Positions 1 to 8,489 of a stretch of 64,000 bases of DNA are shown in pieces. This DNA is from Enemella evansiae (GTDB taxonomy: Bacteria > Pseudomonadota > Alphaproteobacteria > Rhodobacterales > Rhodobacteraceae): positions 1 to 64,000 of the forward strand of contig JAFKDC010000008.1 of NCBI GenBank assembly GCA_017255395.1. The letters are read 5' to 3'. The position numbers and the translations under genes were made by a program. Positions within the stretch are counted from its first letter, which is position 1. The number at the start of each line of letters is the position of its first letter. The notes under the pieces were generated by a model. That model was not told the DNA's origin and ran no database searches. It was given only the letters and a program-made list of their open reading frames with translations.

Positions 1-123
1 GCTCGTCGGCTCAAAACACTCAGCGGACTCACGCCCTACGAATACATCTGCAAAATCTGGACTTCAGAGCCGAACAGCTTCATCGTCGATCCGATCCACC
101 AGATGCCGGGACTGAACACCTAG
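1..123 (+). mobile_element. IS481-family transposase, C-terminal fragment (cut by window edge)
   Basis: The first 40 codons read through to a TAG at 121-123. They give the typical C-terminus of IS481-type transposases: RRLKTLSGLTPYEYICK, then an acidic-aromatic stretch ending HQMPGLNT. The rest of the element lies left of the window. The final codons appear to double as the terminal inverted repeat, whose outer end is ACA at 116-118 (TGT on the other strand). The next six bases, CCTAGC at 119-124, match the NCTAGN target known for IS481. On this reading the last residue and the stop codon are supplied by the target DNA. The family call is by recognition of the C-terminal motif. Whether the full element is intact cannot be seen. 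Confidence 0.8.
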
Positions 124-1085
124 CCCGCCAGCGCCCGCGCCAGCACCGGGGCATCGACATTCCCGCCCGAGACGGTGGCGATCACCGTGTCGGCCTCCAG
201 CGCCTCTGACCGGAACAGCGCGGCGGCCAGCGCCACCGCGCCGCCCGGCTCTGCGACGATCTTCAGGTGCCGCAGCGCAAGGGCCATGGCCTGCAAGACC
301 TCTGCATCCGAGACCGAAAGGCCCGGTCCGCAGAGGCGGGCGTTGATCGGAAAGGTGATTTCTCCGGGTGTCGGCGTCAGGATGGCGTCGCAGAGGCCGC
401 CCGCCGCCTGCGCGTTGATCTGCCGCGTGCCGCTGGCCAGCGACCGGGCGGTGTCGTCGAAGGCCTCGGGCTCGGCGGGGCGGACGCGCAGGCCCGGGGC
501 GCGGGCCTCCAGCGCCAGCGCGATCCCTGCGGTCAGCCCGCCCCCGCCGCAGCAAACCAGCACCTCGGCCCGGTCGATGCCCCGTTCGGCGGCCTGTTCG
601 GCGATCTCCAGCCCGCAGGTGCCCTGACCGGCGATGACCTCGGGTTCGTCATAGGGCCTGATCAGGGTCAGCCCGCGCGTCTCGGCCAGCGTTGCGCCGA
701 TGGCCTCGCGGCTCTCGCCGCCGCGACTGTAGGGCACGACTTCGCCACCTAAGGCCTTGGTGCCTTCGATCTTCGCGACGGGGGCGTCCTGCGGCATGAC
801 GATCACCGCAGGCACCCCGAACAGCTGCGCCGCCCGCGCGATGCCCTGCGCGTGGTTGCCCGAGGAATAGGCAAGGATGCCGCGCGCGCGGACCTCCGGG
901 GGCAGGGCCGAGACAGCGGCATAGGCGCCGCGGAACTTGAAGCTGCCGGTGTGCTGAAGGCATTCCGGCTTCACGAAGATCCGCCGCCCTGCGATGGCGT
1001 CCAGATGCGGCGAGGACAGCAGCGGCGTCCGGCGTGCAATGCCCTTCAGGCGGGTTGCGGCGGCCTCGATCTTCTCGATGTTCAT
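120..1085 (-). CDS. Threonine/serine dehydratase, PLP-dependent fold type II
   Basis: This 321-residue protein belongs to the tryptophan-synthase-beta-like PLP family and resembles catabolic threonine ammonia-lyases and serine racemase-like enzymes. Such enzymes deaminate L-threonine or L-serine to 2-oxo acids. The Schiff-base lysine is K50 in GSFKFRGA, SSGNHAQG follows near residue 75, and the phosphate-binding glycine loop CCGGGGLTAG lies at about 178-187. There is no C-terminal ACT domain, so feedback inhibition by isoleucine is unlikely. The start MNIEKIEAAA was chosen because the family begins there; an upstream in-frame extension is shadow sequence. The stop codon overlaps the end of the IS481 fragment. 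Substrate choice between threonine, serine and hydroxyaspartate cannot be settled from sequence. Confidence 0.88.
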   Translation of the reverse strand: MNIEKIEAAATRLKGIARRTPLLSSPHLDAIAGRRIFVKPECLQHTGSFKFRGAYAAVSALPPEVRARGILAYSSGNHAQGIARAAQLFGVPAVIVMPQDAPVAKIEGTKALGGEVVPYSRGGESREAIGATLAETRGLTLIRPYDEPEVIAGQGTCGLEIAEQAAERGIDRAEVLVCCGGGGLTAGIALALEARAPGLRVRPAEPEAFDDTARSLASGTRQINAQAAGGLCDAILTPTPGEITFPINARLCGPGLSVSDAEVLQAMALALRHLKIVAEPGGAVALAAALFRSEALEADTVIATVSGGNVDAPVLARALAG

Positions 1086-1380
1086 GGCGGTCCTTTCCGG
1101 GGCGGTTCTGCGGCGCCATGGGGAGGCGGGGCGCCCGGAAAAGTCAAGCACTTGCGCCGCCGCGACCGTCCGGGCAGGGTCCGGTGCATGATCCGGCTGA
1201 CCGTCATTCCAAACCGGCACATGCAGCGGGGCACATCGCCCCCCACGCCAGCCGTCCGCCACGGGGCAGGTCGGGCGGCAGGGGTGGTCTTGCGCAGGGC
1301 AGGGCGGCGGCCGTGGTGCGGTCGGGTGTGACTGTGCGGCGCCGGACATCCACCCCGACCGGCGCGACCCGGGGCCGCCC

Positions 1381-1905
1381 ATGATCCGCCGCAGATCGGA
1401 CCGCGCGGACGGCCAGCGCAGCGAGGCCTTCTTCTCGACCTGCGGGGCCTATCGCTATGGGCTGCGGCGGGTCTGGCGCGAGGGCGCCGACGAGGTGCTC
1501 TTCGTGATGCTCAACCCCTCGACCGCCGACGAGACGCGCAACGACCCGACCATCGAACGCTGCCAGCGCCGCGCCGAGGCGATGGGCTTCGGCGGGCTGC
1601 GGATCGCCAATCTTTTCGCGTATCGCGCCACGCATCCGCGCGACCTGAAGGCCGCGCCCGCGCCGGTCGGCCCCGGGAACGACGCCCTGCTGCGCGACTG
1701 GGCCGGGGGTGCCGCGCTGACCGTCGCCGGCTGGGGCGTGCACGGCGGCCTGCTGAACCGGGGGCCGGAGGTGGCGGGCTGGCTGGGCCCCGCAAGCCAC
1801 CTTGGCCTGACCCGCGACGGCCACCCGCGCCACCCGCTTTACGTGGCCTATGCCACCGCCCCGACGCCCTGGCCGGAGGCGCGGCGCTACCACCGACCCG
1901 GCTGA
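1381..1905 (+). CDS. DUF1643 domain-containing protein
   Basis: This is a 174-residue protein with the DUF1643 signature: MLNPSTADE near residues 43-51, a TIERC segment after it, GLRIANLFAYRAT in the middle and a GWGVHG motif near residue 117. The family is widespread in bacteria and phages and has no established biochemical role. The ATG at 1381 has no strong Shine-Dalgarno sequence, and the 295 bases upstream hold no recognisable gene. The family call is confident; the function is unknown. Confidence 0.85.
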   Translation: MIRRRSDRADGQRSEAFFSTCGAYRYGLRRVWREGADEVLFVMLNPSTADETRNDPTIERCQRRAEAMGFGGLRIANLFAYRATHPRDLKAAPAPVGPGNDALLRDWAGGAALTVAGWGVHGGLLNRGPEVAGWLGPASHLGLTRDGHPRHPLYVAYATAPTPWPEARRYHRPG

Positions 1906-2014
1906 AAGGGCGTTGCCGATCCGCCGCGCCCGGGGCGCCCGGTCGCACGGGGGGATTGCCTTGGCCCGCGGTTCTGCCGTTCTGCTAGGCAAAGGAACGC
2001 CGGGGAACAGCGCG

Positions 2015-2296
2015 ATGGATAGACCGCAGGAGGATCTGGACAGGCTGCACAGGGACCTCGGTCGTCTGGCCGACGAGGTCGGCGCCTTCAATGCGCATCG
2101 GCTGGTGCGGGTCCACAACAATGTCTGGCGCCTGATGTGGTGGCAATTCCTGCGCGGTCTTGCCTTCGGCCTTGGCACGGTTGTCGGGGCCACGGCGCTG
2201 GTCTCGGTCGTGGCGCTGATCCTCGGACAGATCGAGTTCATCCCGATCATCGGAGAGATCGCCCGCGCCATCATCGAGGAAATCAACGGCCCGTGA
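2015..2296 (+). CDS. Small membrane protein, DUF5665-like
   Basis: This 93-residue protein has an acidic, basic-rich N-terminus (residues 1-40, likely cytoplasmic helix) and then NNVWRLMWWQFLRG. A hydrophobic segment follows at about residues 48-72, ending in the QIEFIPIIGE motif. It resembles the DUF5665 family of short membrane proteins common in Rhodobacteraceae. The ATG at 2015 was preferred over upstream in-frame starts because conserved-looking sequence begins there. The function is unknown. It stands alone between the DUF1643 gene and the RTX gene, both on the same strand. Confidence 0.75.
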   Translation: MDRPQEDLDRLHRDLGRLADEVGAFNAHRLVRVHNNVWRLMWWQFLRGLAFGLGTVVGATALVSVVALILGQIEFIPIIGEIARAIIEEINGP

Positions 2297-2400
2297 CGGC
2301 CCGGGCCCGTTAACCCTTCCGGCCGAAAGCGTTTGATCGGTCTATCTCTATCTGGGATAGTCTTGGGGGCCTGTCATGTGGACAGGATTGGGGCGGGACC

Positions 2401-3426
2401 ATGCTGTTTCTGACTGGATTGCTTGGAATGATGGCGCTGGGATCGATCGCGATCGTCAGCACCGGCCTGCCGGAAGAAGATCCCGATGCCGCGCCCGACG
2501 GAGATGCCGAGGAGGACACCGACCAGCCGCAGGGCGATGACCGGGCGTGGTCCGACCCGGGGGACGACGGTGACGGCGAGGGTGAGGAGGCCGGGTCCCT
2601 GCTGGCCCGGCTTGGCGTCACCACCGAGGGCGACGCGGGTGACGAAACCCTCTCTGGCACGGAATACAACGACCGCATTTCCGGGGGGGGCGGCAACGAC
2701 AGCCTCGACGGGCTGGGCGGCGACGACGACCTGCTGGGCGGAACGGGCGACGACACGCTTCAGGGCGACTGGAGCGACGACACCATCCACGGCGAAGGCG
2801 GAAACGACAGCCTCGACGGCGGCGAGGACAACGACGAACTCTATGGCCATGACGGCGACGATATCCTGATGGGCGTTTCCGGCGTGGACAGCCTTGTCGG
2901 CGGTCTGGGCAACGATCTCATGCTGGGCGACGCGGGCGGCGATGCCCTCTTGGGCCGTGAGGGCGACGATACGCTGGACGGTGGGGCCGGGGTGGACACG
3001 CTCTTTGGCGGCTGGGGCGACGACGTGATCGTCGGCGCCACGCCGGACGAGACAGGGGCCGATACGGACGAGGGCGACTTCCTGAACGGCGGCGACGGGG
3101 CCGATACGCTGGTGGGCGGCAATGGCGACATGCTGCACGGCGGCGAGGGCGCGGATCGATTGCTGCTGGGGGACTGGATCTCCGGCGCCGCATCCAGCCT
3201 GCTGGATTATGACGCGGCGGAGGACCAGATCATGGTGGTCTTCGACGACAGCGATGAGGCCGCCGACCCGGAGCTGTCGCTGCGCATCAGCGCGGACGAT
3301 CCCGAGATGACGGAGATCGTTCTGGACGGCGTCGTGATTTCGACCCTGCCGACGGCGGATGCGCCGACGCTGGACGCCATCGTACTGGTCGGGGAAAGCG
3401 TGGCGGGCCAGATCGCCTTTGGCTGA
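2401..3426 (+). CDS. RTX-type calcium-binding repeat protein
   Basis: This 341-residue, very acidic protein has an N-terminal hydrophobic stretch (residues 1-21, MLFLTGLLGMMALGSIAIVS) and an Asp/Glu-rich linker. About ten glycine-aspartate nonapeptide repeats of the GGxGxDxLx type follow between residues 80 and 250. Such repeats fold into a calcium-binding parallel beta-roll and usually mark proteins exported by type I secretion. No catalytic domain is visible, so there is no reason to call it a toxin. The hydrophobic N-terminus is unusual for classical RTX exporters and could be a membrane anchor. A GGGGCGGGACC Shine-Dalgarno-like run precedes the ATG. Its partner and role are unknown. Confidence 0.85.
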   Translation: MLFLTGLLGMMALGSIAIVSTGLPEEDPDAAPDGDAEEDTDQPQGDDRAWSDPGDDGDGEGEEAGSLLARLGVTTEGDAGDETLSGTEYNDRISGGGGNDSLDGLGGDDDLLGGTGDDTLQGDWSDDTIHGEGGNDSLDGGEDNDELYGHDGDDILMGVSGVDSLVGGLGNDLMLGDAGGDALLGREGDDTLDGGAGVDTLFGGWGDDVIVGATPDETGADTDEGDFLNGGDGADTLVGGNGDMLHGGEGADRLLLGDWISGAASSLLDYDAAEDQIMVVFDDSDEAADPELSLRISADDPEMTEIVLDGVVISTLPTADAPTLDAIVLVGESVAGQIAFG

Positions 3427-3587
3427 AGCGGCCCGTGACGCCTTGCCGGGGCAGAGGCGGCCGGCCCTTCCCATCCCGAAGGGAATCGCGTAGAGAGCCA
3501 CATCCGCGCGATGCGGATACTCTCCACGGGCCTTGCTGGACGACATCCCGGCTTGCGCCATAACCCTCGATCCGAAAGGAGCCCCCG

Positions 3588-3857
3588 ATGTCGATCACGG
3601 TCGAAGAAAAAAACCGCCTGATGAAAGAATATGCCACCAAGGAAGGCGACACCGGTTCGCCCGAAGTGCAGGTGGCCATCCTGACGTCGCGCATCAGCAC
3701 GCTGACCGAACACTTCAAGACCCACAAGAAGGACAACCACTCGCGTCGTGGCCTTCTGAAGCTGGTGGCTCAGCGCCGCAAGCTGCTGGACTACCTGAAG
3801 GGCAAGGAAGAAGCGCGCTACCAGGACCTCATCAAGCGCCTCGGCATTCGCCGCTAA
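3588..3857 (+). CDS. rpsO: 30S ribosomal protein S15
   Basis: This 89-residue protein matches S15 along its whole length: [33 protein letters not shown], then [19 protein letters not shown] and a [20 protein letters not shown]-terminus. S15 binds the three-way junction of 16S rRNA early in 30S assembly. A clear AAAGGAGC Shine-Dalgarno sequence precedes the ATG. An intrinsic terminator follows at 3940-3971. In most Rhodobacteraceae truB lies upstream and pnp downstream. Neither neighbour is present here, which matters given the homopolymer tract just downstream. Confidence 0.98.
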   Translation: MSITVEEKNRLMKEYATKEGDTGSPEVQVAILTSRISTLTEHFKTHKKDNHSRRGLLKLVAQRRKLLDYLKGKEEARYQDLIKRLGIRR

Positions 3858-3939
3858 GCCGCGATGGCCGGATCCGCTGGTGATCCGGTCTATCCCCCGC
3901 GGTCAACGAGAAGCGACTTACCTCGTACGAGGGACAGGG

Positions 3940-3971
3940 CGCCCGTCTTCGGAAACGAAGGCGGGCGTTTT
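3940..3971 (+). terminator. Intrinsic terminator after rpsO
   Basis: A 12-base arm (CGCCCGTCTTCG, 3940-3951) pairs with 3956-3967 across a GAAA tetraloop, with one G-U-type mismatch, and is followed by TTTT. It lies 83 bases after the rpsO stop and fits a rho-independent terminator for rightward transcription. Confidence 0.85.
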
Positions 3972-4031
3972 CCGTGCCGGGGCCTGTGCGGGGGCCTGCG
4001 GCGGGGGTGTTTCGCCTGCCTTTGGCAGGCG

Positions 4032-4088
<57 letters not shown>

Positions 4089-4149
4089 TCGGTCGCCCGG
4101 CGCCAGCCGGGCGACCGAACAGGCAGAGGCCAGGAAACGGGCCCGAACG

Positions 4150-4181
4150 AAAAACGCCCCCGCAGTGTCCTGCAGGGGCGT
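4150..4181 (-). terminator. Intrinsic terminator after the peroxiredoxin gene
   Basis: Read leftward, ACGCCCCTGCAG pairs with CTGCGGGGGCGT across a GACA loop (stem 4154-4181, one mismatch) and is followed by TTTT. It lies 24 bases past the peroxiredoxin stop codon, in the right orientation. Confidence 0.85.
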
Positions 4182-4204
4182 CCGGTCATTCTTGCCGCAA
4201 GCGC

Positions 4205-4858
4205 TTATGCCTTCAGCTTGGCCTTGCGCAGGTAGGGCAGCACGGTGTCGATGGCGCCGTACTTGGCGATGGCGTCCTCGTCCGAGACCGCGACCGGCAC
4301 GATCACGTCCTCGCCGGGCGTCCAGTTGGCGGGCAGCGCCACGTTCTCTTTCGCCGAGGTCTGCAGCGCGTCCAGCGCCCGCAGCACTTCGGCGAAGTTG
4401 CGGCCCACGGTCATCGGGTAGGTCATCGACAGCTTCAGCTTCTTGTCCGGTCCGATGATGAAGACCACGCGCACGGTGGCGCTGTCGGCGGGCGTGCGAC
4501 CGTCCGGCAGATAGGCGTCGGCGGGCAGCATGTCGAAGGCCTTGGCAACGGTCAGGTCATCGTCGGCGATGATCGGGAAACCGGCCTTGGCGCCCGAGGT
4601 ACTTTCGATGTCGCCCTTCCACTTCTTGTGGTCCTCGACGCCATCGACCGAGATGCCCATGACCTTGGTGCCGCGCTTGGCCCATTCGTCGGAGAGCTGC
4701 GCCACGGCGCCGAACTCGGTCGTGCAGACCGGGGTGAAGTCCTTGGGGTGCGAGAACAGGATCGCCCAGCTGTCGCCGATCCAGTCGTGCAGCGAGACCT
4801 CGCCGAGGTCGGTGGTGACGGTCAGGTTGGGGATTTCGTCATTGATGCGCAATGCCAT
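4205..4858 (-). CDS. 1-Cys peroxiredoxin (Prx6/AhpC-TSA family)
   Basis: This 217-residue thiol peroxidase reduces hydrogen peroxide and alkyl hydroperoxides. The peroxidatic cysteine is C45 in HPKDFTPVCTTEFG, the Prx6-class motif, followed by SDEWAKRGTKVMGISVD and a long C-terminal dimerisation extension with LPANWTPGEDVIVP. No second resolving cysteine of the 2-Cys type is present, so it should rely on an external thiol such as glutathione. The gene diverges from an aldehyde dehydrogenase gene across 168 bases. A TATACCT element at about 4906-4912 on its strand could be its -10 box. A terminator follows it. Confidence 0.93.
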   Translation of the reverse strand: MALRINDEIPNLTVTTDLGEVSLHDWIGDSWAILFSHPKDFTPVCTTEFGAVAQLSDEWAKRGTKVMGISVDGVEDHKKWKGDIESTSGAKAGFPIIADDDLTVAKAFDMLPADAYLPDGRTPADSATVRVVFIIGPDKKLKLSMTYPMTVGRNFAEVLRALDALQTSAKENVALPANWTPGEDVIVPVAVSDEDAIAKYGAIDTVLPYLRKAKLKA

Positions 4859-4980
4859 GACAATGTCCTTTCGTTTGGAGGATGAAAGCGGCGCGTTCCC
4901 TGCCTAGGTATAGGCTGGCGCGGGGAATGGAACCCCTCACTTGCGACTCTGGCGGCGCGGTGACAGAGTGACGCCAATGA

Positions 4981-4996
4981 CCGACCGAACGGTCGG
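4981..4996. promoter_or_regulatory. Palindrome upstream of the aldehyde dehydrogenase gene, TetR-operator-like
   Basis: CCGACCGAACGGTCGG is a perfect 7-bp inverted repeat around a two-base centre. It ends 30 bases before the aldehyde dehydrogenase ATG, in the expected promoter zone. GACCG-N2-CGGTC is the general shape of many TetR-family operators. No TetR gene is in the window, so the regulator is unknown. Confidence 0.55.
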
Positions 4997-5026
4997 GAAC
5001 CACTCAGCCTCATCGGGGAGGATACG

Positions 5027-6466
5027 ATGATCGAGAAGAAGCAGTTCTACATCAACGGCGCATGGGTCGAGCCCATGGACGGTACGGATCACCCGGTCAT
5101 CGACCCATCGACCGAAGAACCCTGCGCGGTGATCTCGCTGGGCGGTCAGGCCGACACCGATGCCGCCGTCTCCGCCGCCAAGGCCGCCCTGCCCGGCTGG
5201 ATGGCGACCCCGGTCGAGGACCGCATCGCCGCGCTGGAGCGCGTCTATGCCGCCTACAAGGCCCGGACCGAGGATCTGGCGCAGGCCATGTCGACCGAGA
5301 TGGGCGCACCCATCGAGATGGCGCGCGCCAGCCAGGTCGGGGCGGGCATCAGCCACCTCAAGAACTTCATCGCCGCCGCCAAGGCCTTCGAATGGGAGCG
5401 TCCGCTGGGCGACCACGCCCCGAACGATCGGATCATCCACGAGGCGGTCGGCGTCTGCGCCCTGATCACGCCGTGGAACTGGCCGATGAACCAGATCACG
5501 CTGAAGGTCGGCGCGGCGCTGGTGGCGGGCAACACCATGGTGCTGAAACCCTCCGAGGAAAGCCCGCTGGATGCGATGATCTTCGCCGAGATCATGGATG
5601 CTGCGGACCTGCCCCCGGGCGTCTTCAACCTGGTGAACGGGGATGGCGCGGGCGTTGGTTCGCAGCTGTCCTCGCACGCGGATGTGGACATGGTCAGCTT
5701 CACCGGATCGACCCGCGCGGGGCGCCTGATCTCGAAGGCCGCCGCCGATACGCTCAAGCGCGTTCATCTGGAACTGGGTGGCAAGGGCGCCAACCTGATC
5801 TTCGCCGATGCGGACGACAAGGCGGTGAAGCGCGGCGTGCTGCACATGATGAACAACACAGGCCAGTCCTGCAACGCGCCCTCGCGGATGATCGTCGAGG
5901 CCGCGCGTTATGACGCCGCCGTCGAAGAGGCGGCTGCCGTTGCGCAGAAGGTCACCGTGGGCCCCGCCTCGGAAGAGGGGCGCCACATCGGCCCCGTCGT
6001 GAACAAGGTGCAGTGGGAGAAGATCCAGGACCTGATCCAGAAGGGCATCGACGAGGGCGCGCGGCTGGTCGCGGGTGGCCCCGGGCGGCCCGACGGGCTG
6101 AACAAGGGCTTCTACGTGCGCCCCACGGTCTTTGCGGATGTGACGCAGGACATGACCATCGCGCGCGAGGAGATCTTTGGCCCGGTGCTGTCGATCCTGA
6201 AGTTCGACAGCGAGGAGCAGGCGGTCGAGATGGCCAACGACACCCCCTACGGCCTGACCAACTACGTGCAGAGCGCAGACGACGCCCGTCGCCAGCGCCT
6301 TGCCCGCCGGCTGCGGTCGGGCATGGTCGAAATGAACGGCCAGTCGCGCGGCGCGGGCTCTCCCTTCGGCGGCATGAAGATGTCCGGCAACGGCCGCGAG
6401 GGCGGCGCCTATGGCATCCACGATTTTGTCGAGGTCAAGGCGGTGTCCGGGTGGGCCGCCGAATGA
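5027..6466 (+). CDS. Aldehyde dehydrogenase family protein (NAD(P)+-dependent)
   Basis: This full-length 479-residue aldehyde dehydrogenase oxidises an aldehyde to the carboxylic acid. It shows TPWNWPMNQ near residue 147, the cofactor-binding FTGSTRAGR, general-base E249 in LELGGKGAN, catalytic C282 in GQSCNAPSR, and the EEIFGPVLSI motif. Overall similarity is to the broad class often annotated as DhaS/AldA-type enzymes, and the substrate cannot be assigned. A GGGGAGG Shine-Dalgarno sequence precedes ATG 5027. A TetR-like palindrome lies at 4981-4996, so the gene is probably induced by a small molecule. It is divergent from the peroxiredoxin gene. Confidence 0.93.
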   Translation: MIEKKQFYINGAWVEPMDGTDHPVIDPSTEEPCAVISLGGQADTDAAVSAAKAALPGWMATPVEDRIAALERVYAAYKARTEDLAQAMSTEMGAPIEMARASQVGAGISHLKNFIAAAKAFEWERPLGDHAPNDRIIHEAVGVCALITPWNWPMNQITLKVGAALVAGNTMVLKPSEESPLDAMIFAEIMDAADLPPGVFNLVNGDGAGVGSQLSSHADVDMVSFTGSTRAGRLISKAAADTLKRVHLELGGKGANLIFADADDKAVKRGVLHMMNNTGQSCNAPSRMIVEAARYDAAVEEAAAVAQKVTVGPASEEGRHIGPVVNKVQWEKIQDLIQKGIDEGARLVAGGPGRPDGLNKGFYVRPTVFADVTQDMTIAREEIFGPVLSILKFDSEEQAVEMANDTPYGLTNYVQSADDARRQRLARRLRSGMVEMNGQSRGAGSPFGGMKMSGNGREGGAYGIHDFVEVKAVSGWAAE

Positions 6467-6603
6467 TGCCTTCGGCGGGCGGCTGACGCCGCCCGCGTTT
6501 CCCTGCGCGCCGGTGTCTCAGACCGGACGCATGTGCCTGATCCGCCGGAGTTCCGGGCGCCCTTCGGGCGCATTGGGGGCTCTGCCCCCGGCCCTGCGGG
6601 CCT

Positions 6604-6631
6604 CCCCCGGGATGTTTGCGGACAGAAGAAG
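6604..6631 (+). repeat. Dispersed intergenic repeat, copy A
   Basis: This copy has the core CCCGGGATGTTTGCGGACAG followed by AAGAAG. It shares the pattern C(4-5)G2-3-TATTT-GGAC-A-AAGAAGA with four other intergenic sites in this window. It lies between the convergent aldehyde dehydrogenase and pseudouridine synthase genes and is preceded by GC-rich hairpins. Confidence 0.6.
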
Positions 6632-6646
6632 GGCGGGCAATGCCCG

Positions 6647-7291
6647 TCAGAAGGGGGCCGGGGCGCGGATCGTCAGACCCTTGCCGCTTTCGGGATGATT
6701 TAAGCGCAGTTCCTCGGCATGCAGCATCATGCGCGGGTAGGCCTGCGCGGTCTCCGGCGCGTAAAACGGATCGCCGAGGATCGGGTGACCCAGAGCCAGC
6801 ATGTGGACGCGCAACTGATGGGTGCGGCCGGTCTGCGGAAAGAGGCGCAGGCGGGTCTCGCCCTCCGATGCCTTCATGACCTTCCAGCCGGTCAGCGCGG
6901 GTTTACCGGTCTCGTGGCAGACTTTCTGGCGTGGCCGGTTGGGCCAGTCGACGATCAGCGGCAGGTCGACCTCTCCGGTCCTCGGCTCCAGCCGTCCGGC
7001 CACCCGGGCGAGGTAGGTTTTGCGGGTCTTGCGGGCCTCGAACTGCTGGTTGAGGTGGCGCTGCGCGTGTTCGGTCAGGGCGAAGACCATGACGCCCGAG
7101 GTGTCCCGGTCGAGCCGGTGCACAAGCCGGACCGTGGGAAAGGCCCGCTGCAGGCGCGCGATCAGGCAATCCGCCAGATGCTCCCCCTTGCCGGGGACGG
7201 ACAAGAGCCCGGCGGGTTTGTCGGCGAGCAGAAGATCCGCATCTTCGTAGAGGATCGGAATCTCGCACTGGGGAGGGGTGTAATCGCTCAT
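6647..7291 (-). CDS. RluA-family pseudouridine synthase
   Basis: This 214-residue enzyme isomerises uridine to pseudouridine in rRNA or tRNA. It begins YEDADLLLADKPAGLLSVPG. It carries the HRLDRDTSG motif with catalytic D61, the KTYLA motif after it, and a C-terminal GRTHQLRVHM element. There is no N-terminal S4 domain, so it resembles RluA/TruC-type enzymes rather than RluC or RluD. The start MSDYTPPQ at 7291 was chosen because the upstream in-frame extension has no family similarity. The exact target base cannot be read from sequence. Confidence 0.92.
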   Translation of the reverse strand: MSDYTPPQCEIPILYEDADLLLADKPAGLLSVPGKGEHLADCLIARLQRAFPTVRLVHRLDRDTSGVMVFALTEHAQRHLNQQFEARKTRKTYLARVAGRLEPRTGEVDLPLIVDWPNRPRQKVCHETGKPALTGWKVMKASEGETRLRLFPQTGRTHQLRVHMLALGHPILGDPFYAPETAQAYPRMMLHAEELRLNHPESGKGLTIRAPAPF

Positions 7292-7407
7292 GGCCCGGCT
7301 CCTGCCAGATGGGCCGGGCCGGAGCAAGGGGCCGGAGCAAGGACACGGGCCGATGCGGGAGGGCGGAACTGGCGCGGCGGCCATGGACCGAAGCGGCCCT
7401 GCCCGGC

Positions 7408-7791
7408 TCAGGACCGGATCGGGATGCCGTCCGCGATGTCGTAATAGTCGCCCTTGTCGGCGGCAAAGATGTGCTTTTCCAGCGTGATCCCGGTGGGCCG
7501 GTCGAGCGCGCCAAGGGCGAAGCTGGTCGTTTCTTCGGCATGGGCCTCCCAGAACAGGAAAGACCCGCAGGTCGGGCAGAAGCCGCGCCGCGCCTCCGGG
7601 GAGGAGTCGAACCAGCGCACCGGCCCCTCGATGACAAGGGCGGTCCGGGGCACGTAGGCGGAAGCCCAGAGATGCCCCGACATGCGCCGGCACTGGCTGC
7701 AATGGCAAACGCTTGCCCCCGCTGGCGCGGCCTCCGTCCGGAAGGTCACGGCGCCGCAGAGGCAGTGGCCCCGGATGGTCTGGTCGGTCAT
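7408..7791 (-). CDS. GFA-domain protein (glutathione-dependent formaldehyde-activating fold)
   Basis: This 127-residue zinc-binding protein has the GFA (DUF636) cysteine pattern: GHCLCGAV with C10 and C12, CHCSQCRR with C29, C31 and C34, and a later FCPTCGSFLFW pair. The family is named after an enzyme proposed to speed formation of S-hydroxymethylglutathione. Most members are uncharacterised and that activity should not be assumed. It is read in the same direction as the neighbouring methionine sulfoxide reductase gene, about 100 bases downstream of it. Confidence 0.88.
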   Translation of the reverse strand: MTDQTIRGHCLCGAVTFRTEAAPAGASVCHCSQCRRMSGHLWASAYVPRTALVIEGPVRWFDSSPEARRGFCPTCGSFLFWEAHAEETTSFALGALDRPTGITLEKHIFAADKGDYYDIADGIPIRS

Positions 7792-7897
7792 GGGAAGTCC
7801 TTTCCTAATGGTCGCGCCGGACACCCCGGCGCGTGGCTGGAGGGCGGGCCGCTGCGGGGCGGCAGCCCCGTGGCCGGGGCGCCCGGAGGCTGCGCGC

Positions 7898-8359
7898 TCA
7901 TCCGCCACCGCCTGCGAAGACCGAGTCCAGGATGCCCTGCAAGGCCCGCGCGTCCGACTCGTCGAAGGCCGAGGGCCGGTCGCTGTCGATATCGAAGACG
8001 GCGATCAGCGCGCCAGAACCGTCACGCACCGGAAGCACCAGTTCCGACCGGGTAGAAGAGGCGCAGGCGATGTGCCCCGCGAAGGCCTCGACATCCGGGA
8101 CCAGCTGCGCCCGGCCCGTACGGGCGCAGGCGCCGCAGACGCCTCTGTCGAAGGGGATCACGAGGCACCCGTGCCCGCCCTGATAGGGGCCGATCTTCAG
8201 CAGGCCCGGCTCGGTGACCCGATAGAAGCCGGTCCAGTCGAACCGGTCGTCGGCGTGGTGCACCTCGCAGGTGACGGTAGCCATCAGCGCGACGATGTCC
8301 GTCTCGCCCTCTGTCAGCGCGGCGATGGTTCTGGACAGGGTCTGGTAATCGGCAGGCAT
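7898..8359 (-). CDS. msrC: Free methionine-(R)-sulfoxide reductase (GAF-domain fRMsr)
   Basis: This single-GAF-domain protein of 153 residues reduces free L-methionine-(R)-sulfoxide. The family's three active-site cysteines are visible in order: GGHGCLVI, DRGVCGACARTG and GHIACASSTRSELVLPV. A C-terminal FDIDSDRPSAFDE segment completes the typical pattern. That pattern separates it from generic GAF signalling domains. The start MPADYQTLSR at 8359 fits family length. It probably works with the cytosolic thioredoxin system. Confidence 0.9.
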   Translation of the reverse strand: MPADYQTLSRTIAALTEGETDIVALMATVTCEVHHADDRFDWTGFYRVTEPGLLKIGPYQGGHGCLVIPFDRGVCGACARTGRAQLVPDVEAFAGHIACASSTRSELVLPVRDGSGALIAVFDIDSDRPSAFDESDARALQGILDSVFAGGGG

Positions 8360-8489
8360 TGCAGTCCTTCTTCGATCTCGATGGGCGCCCGCCTCCCCGG
8401 CCGGGCAAGGGCGCCTGTGGCACGCCCTTCCCGGCATCACGCCCCCCCGTGTGGTCGGCACAGCGGGGACAGCCGGGAGGCCGGACGCG

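Noticed and set aside
2401-3426. RTX protein as a haemolysin or other toxin
   Set aside because: Only calcium-binding repeats are seen. There is no pore-forming or enzymatic domain and no adjacent acyltransferase or type I exporter genes.
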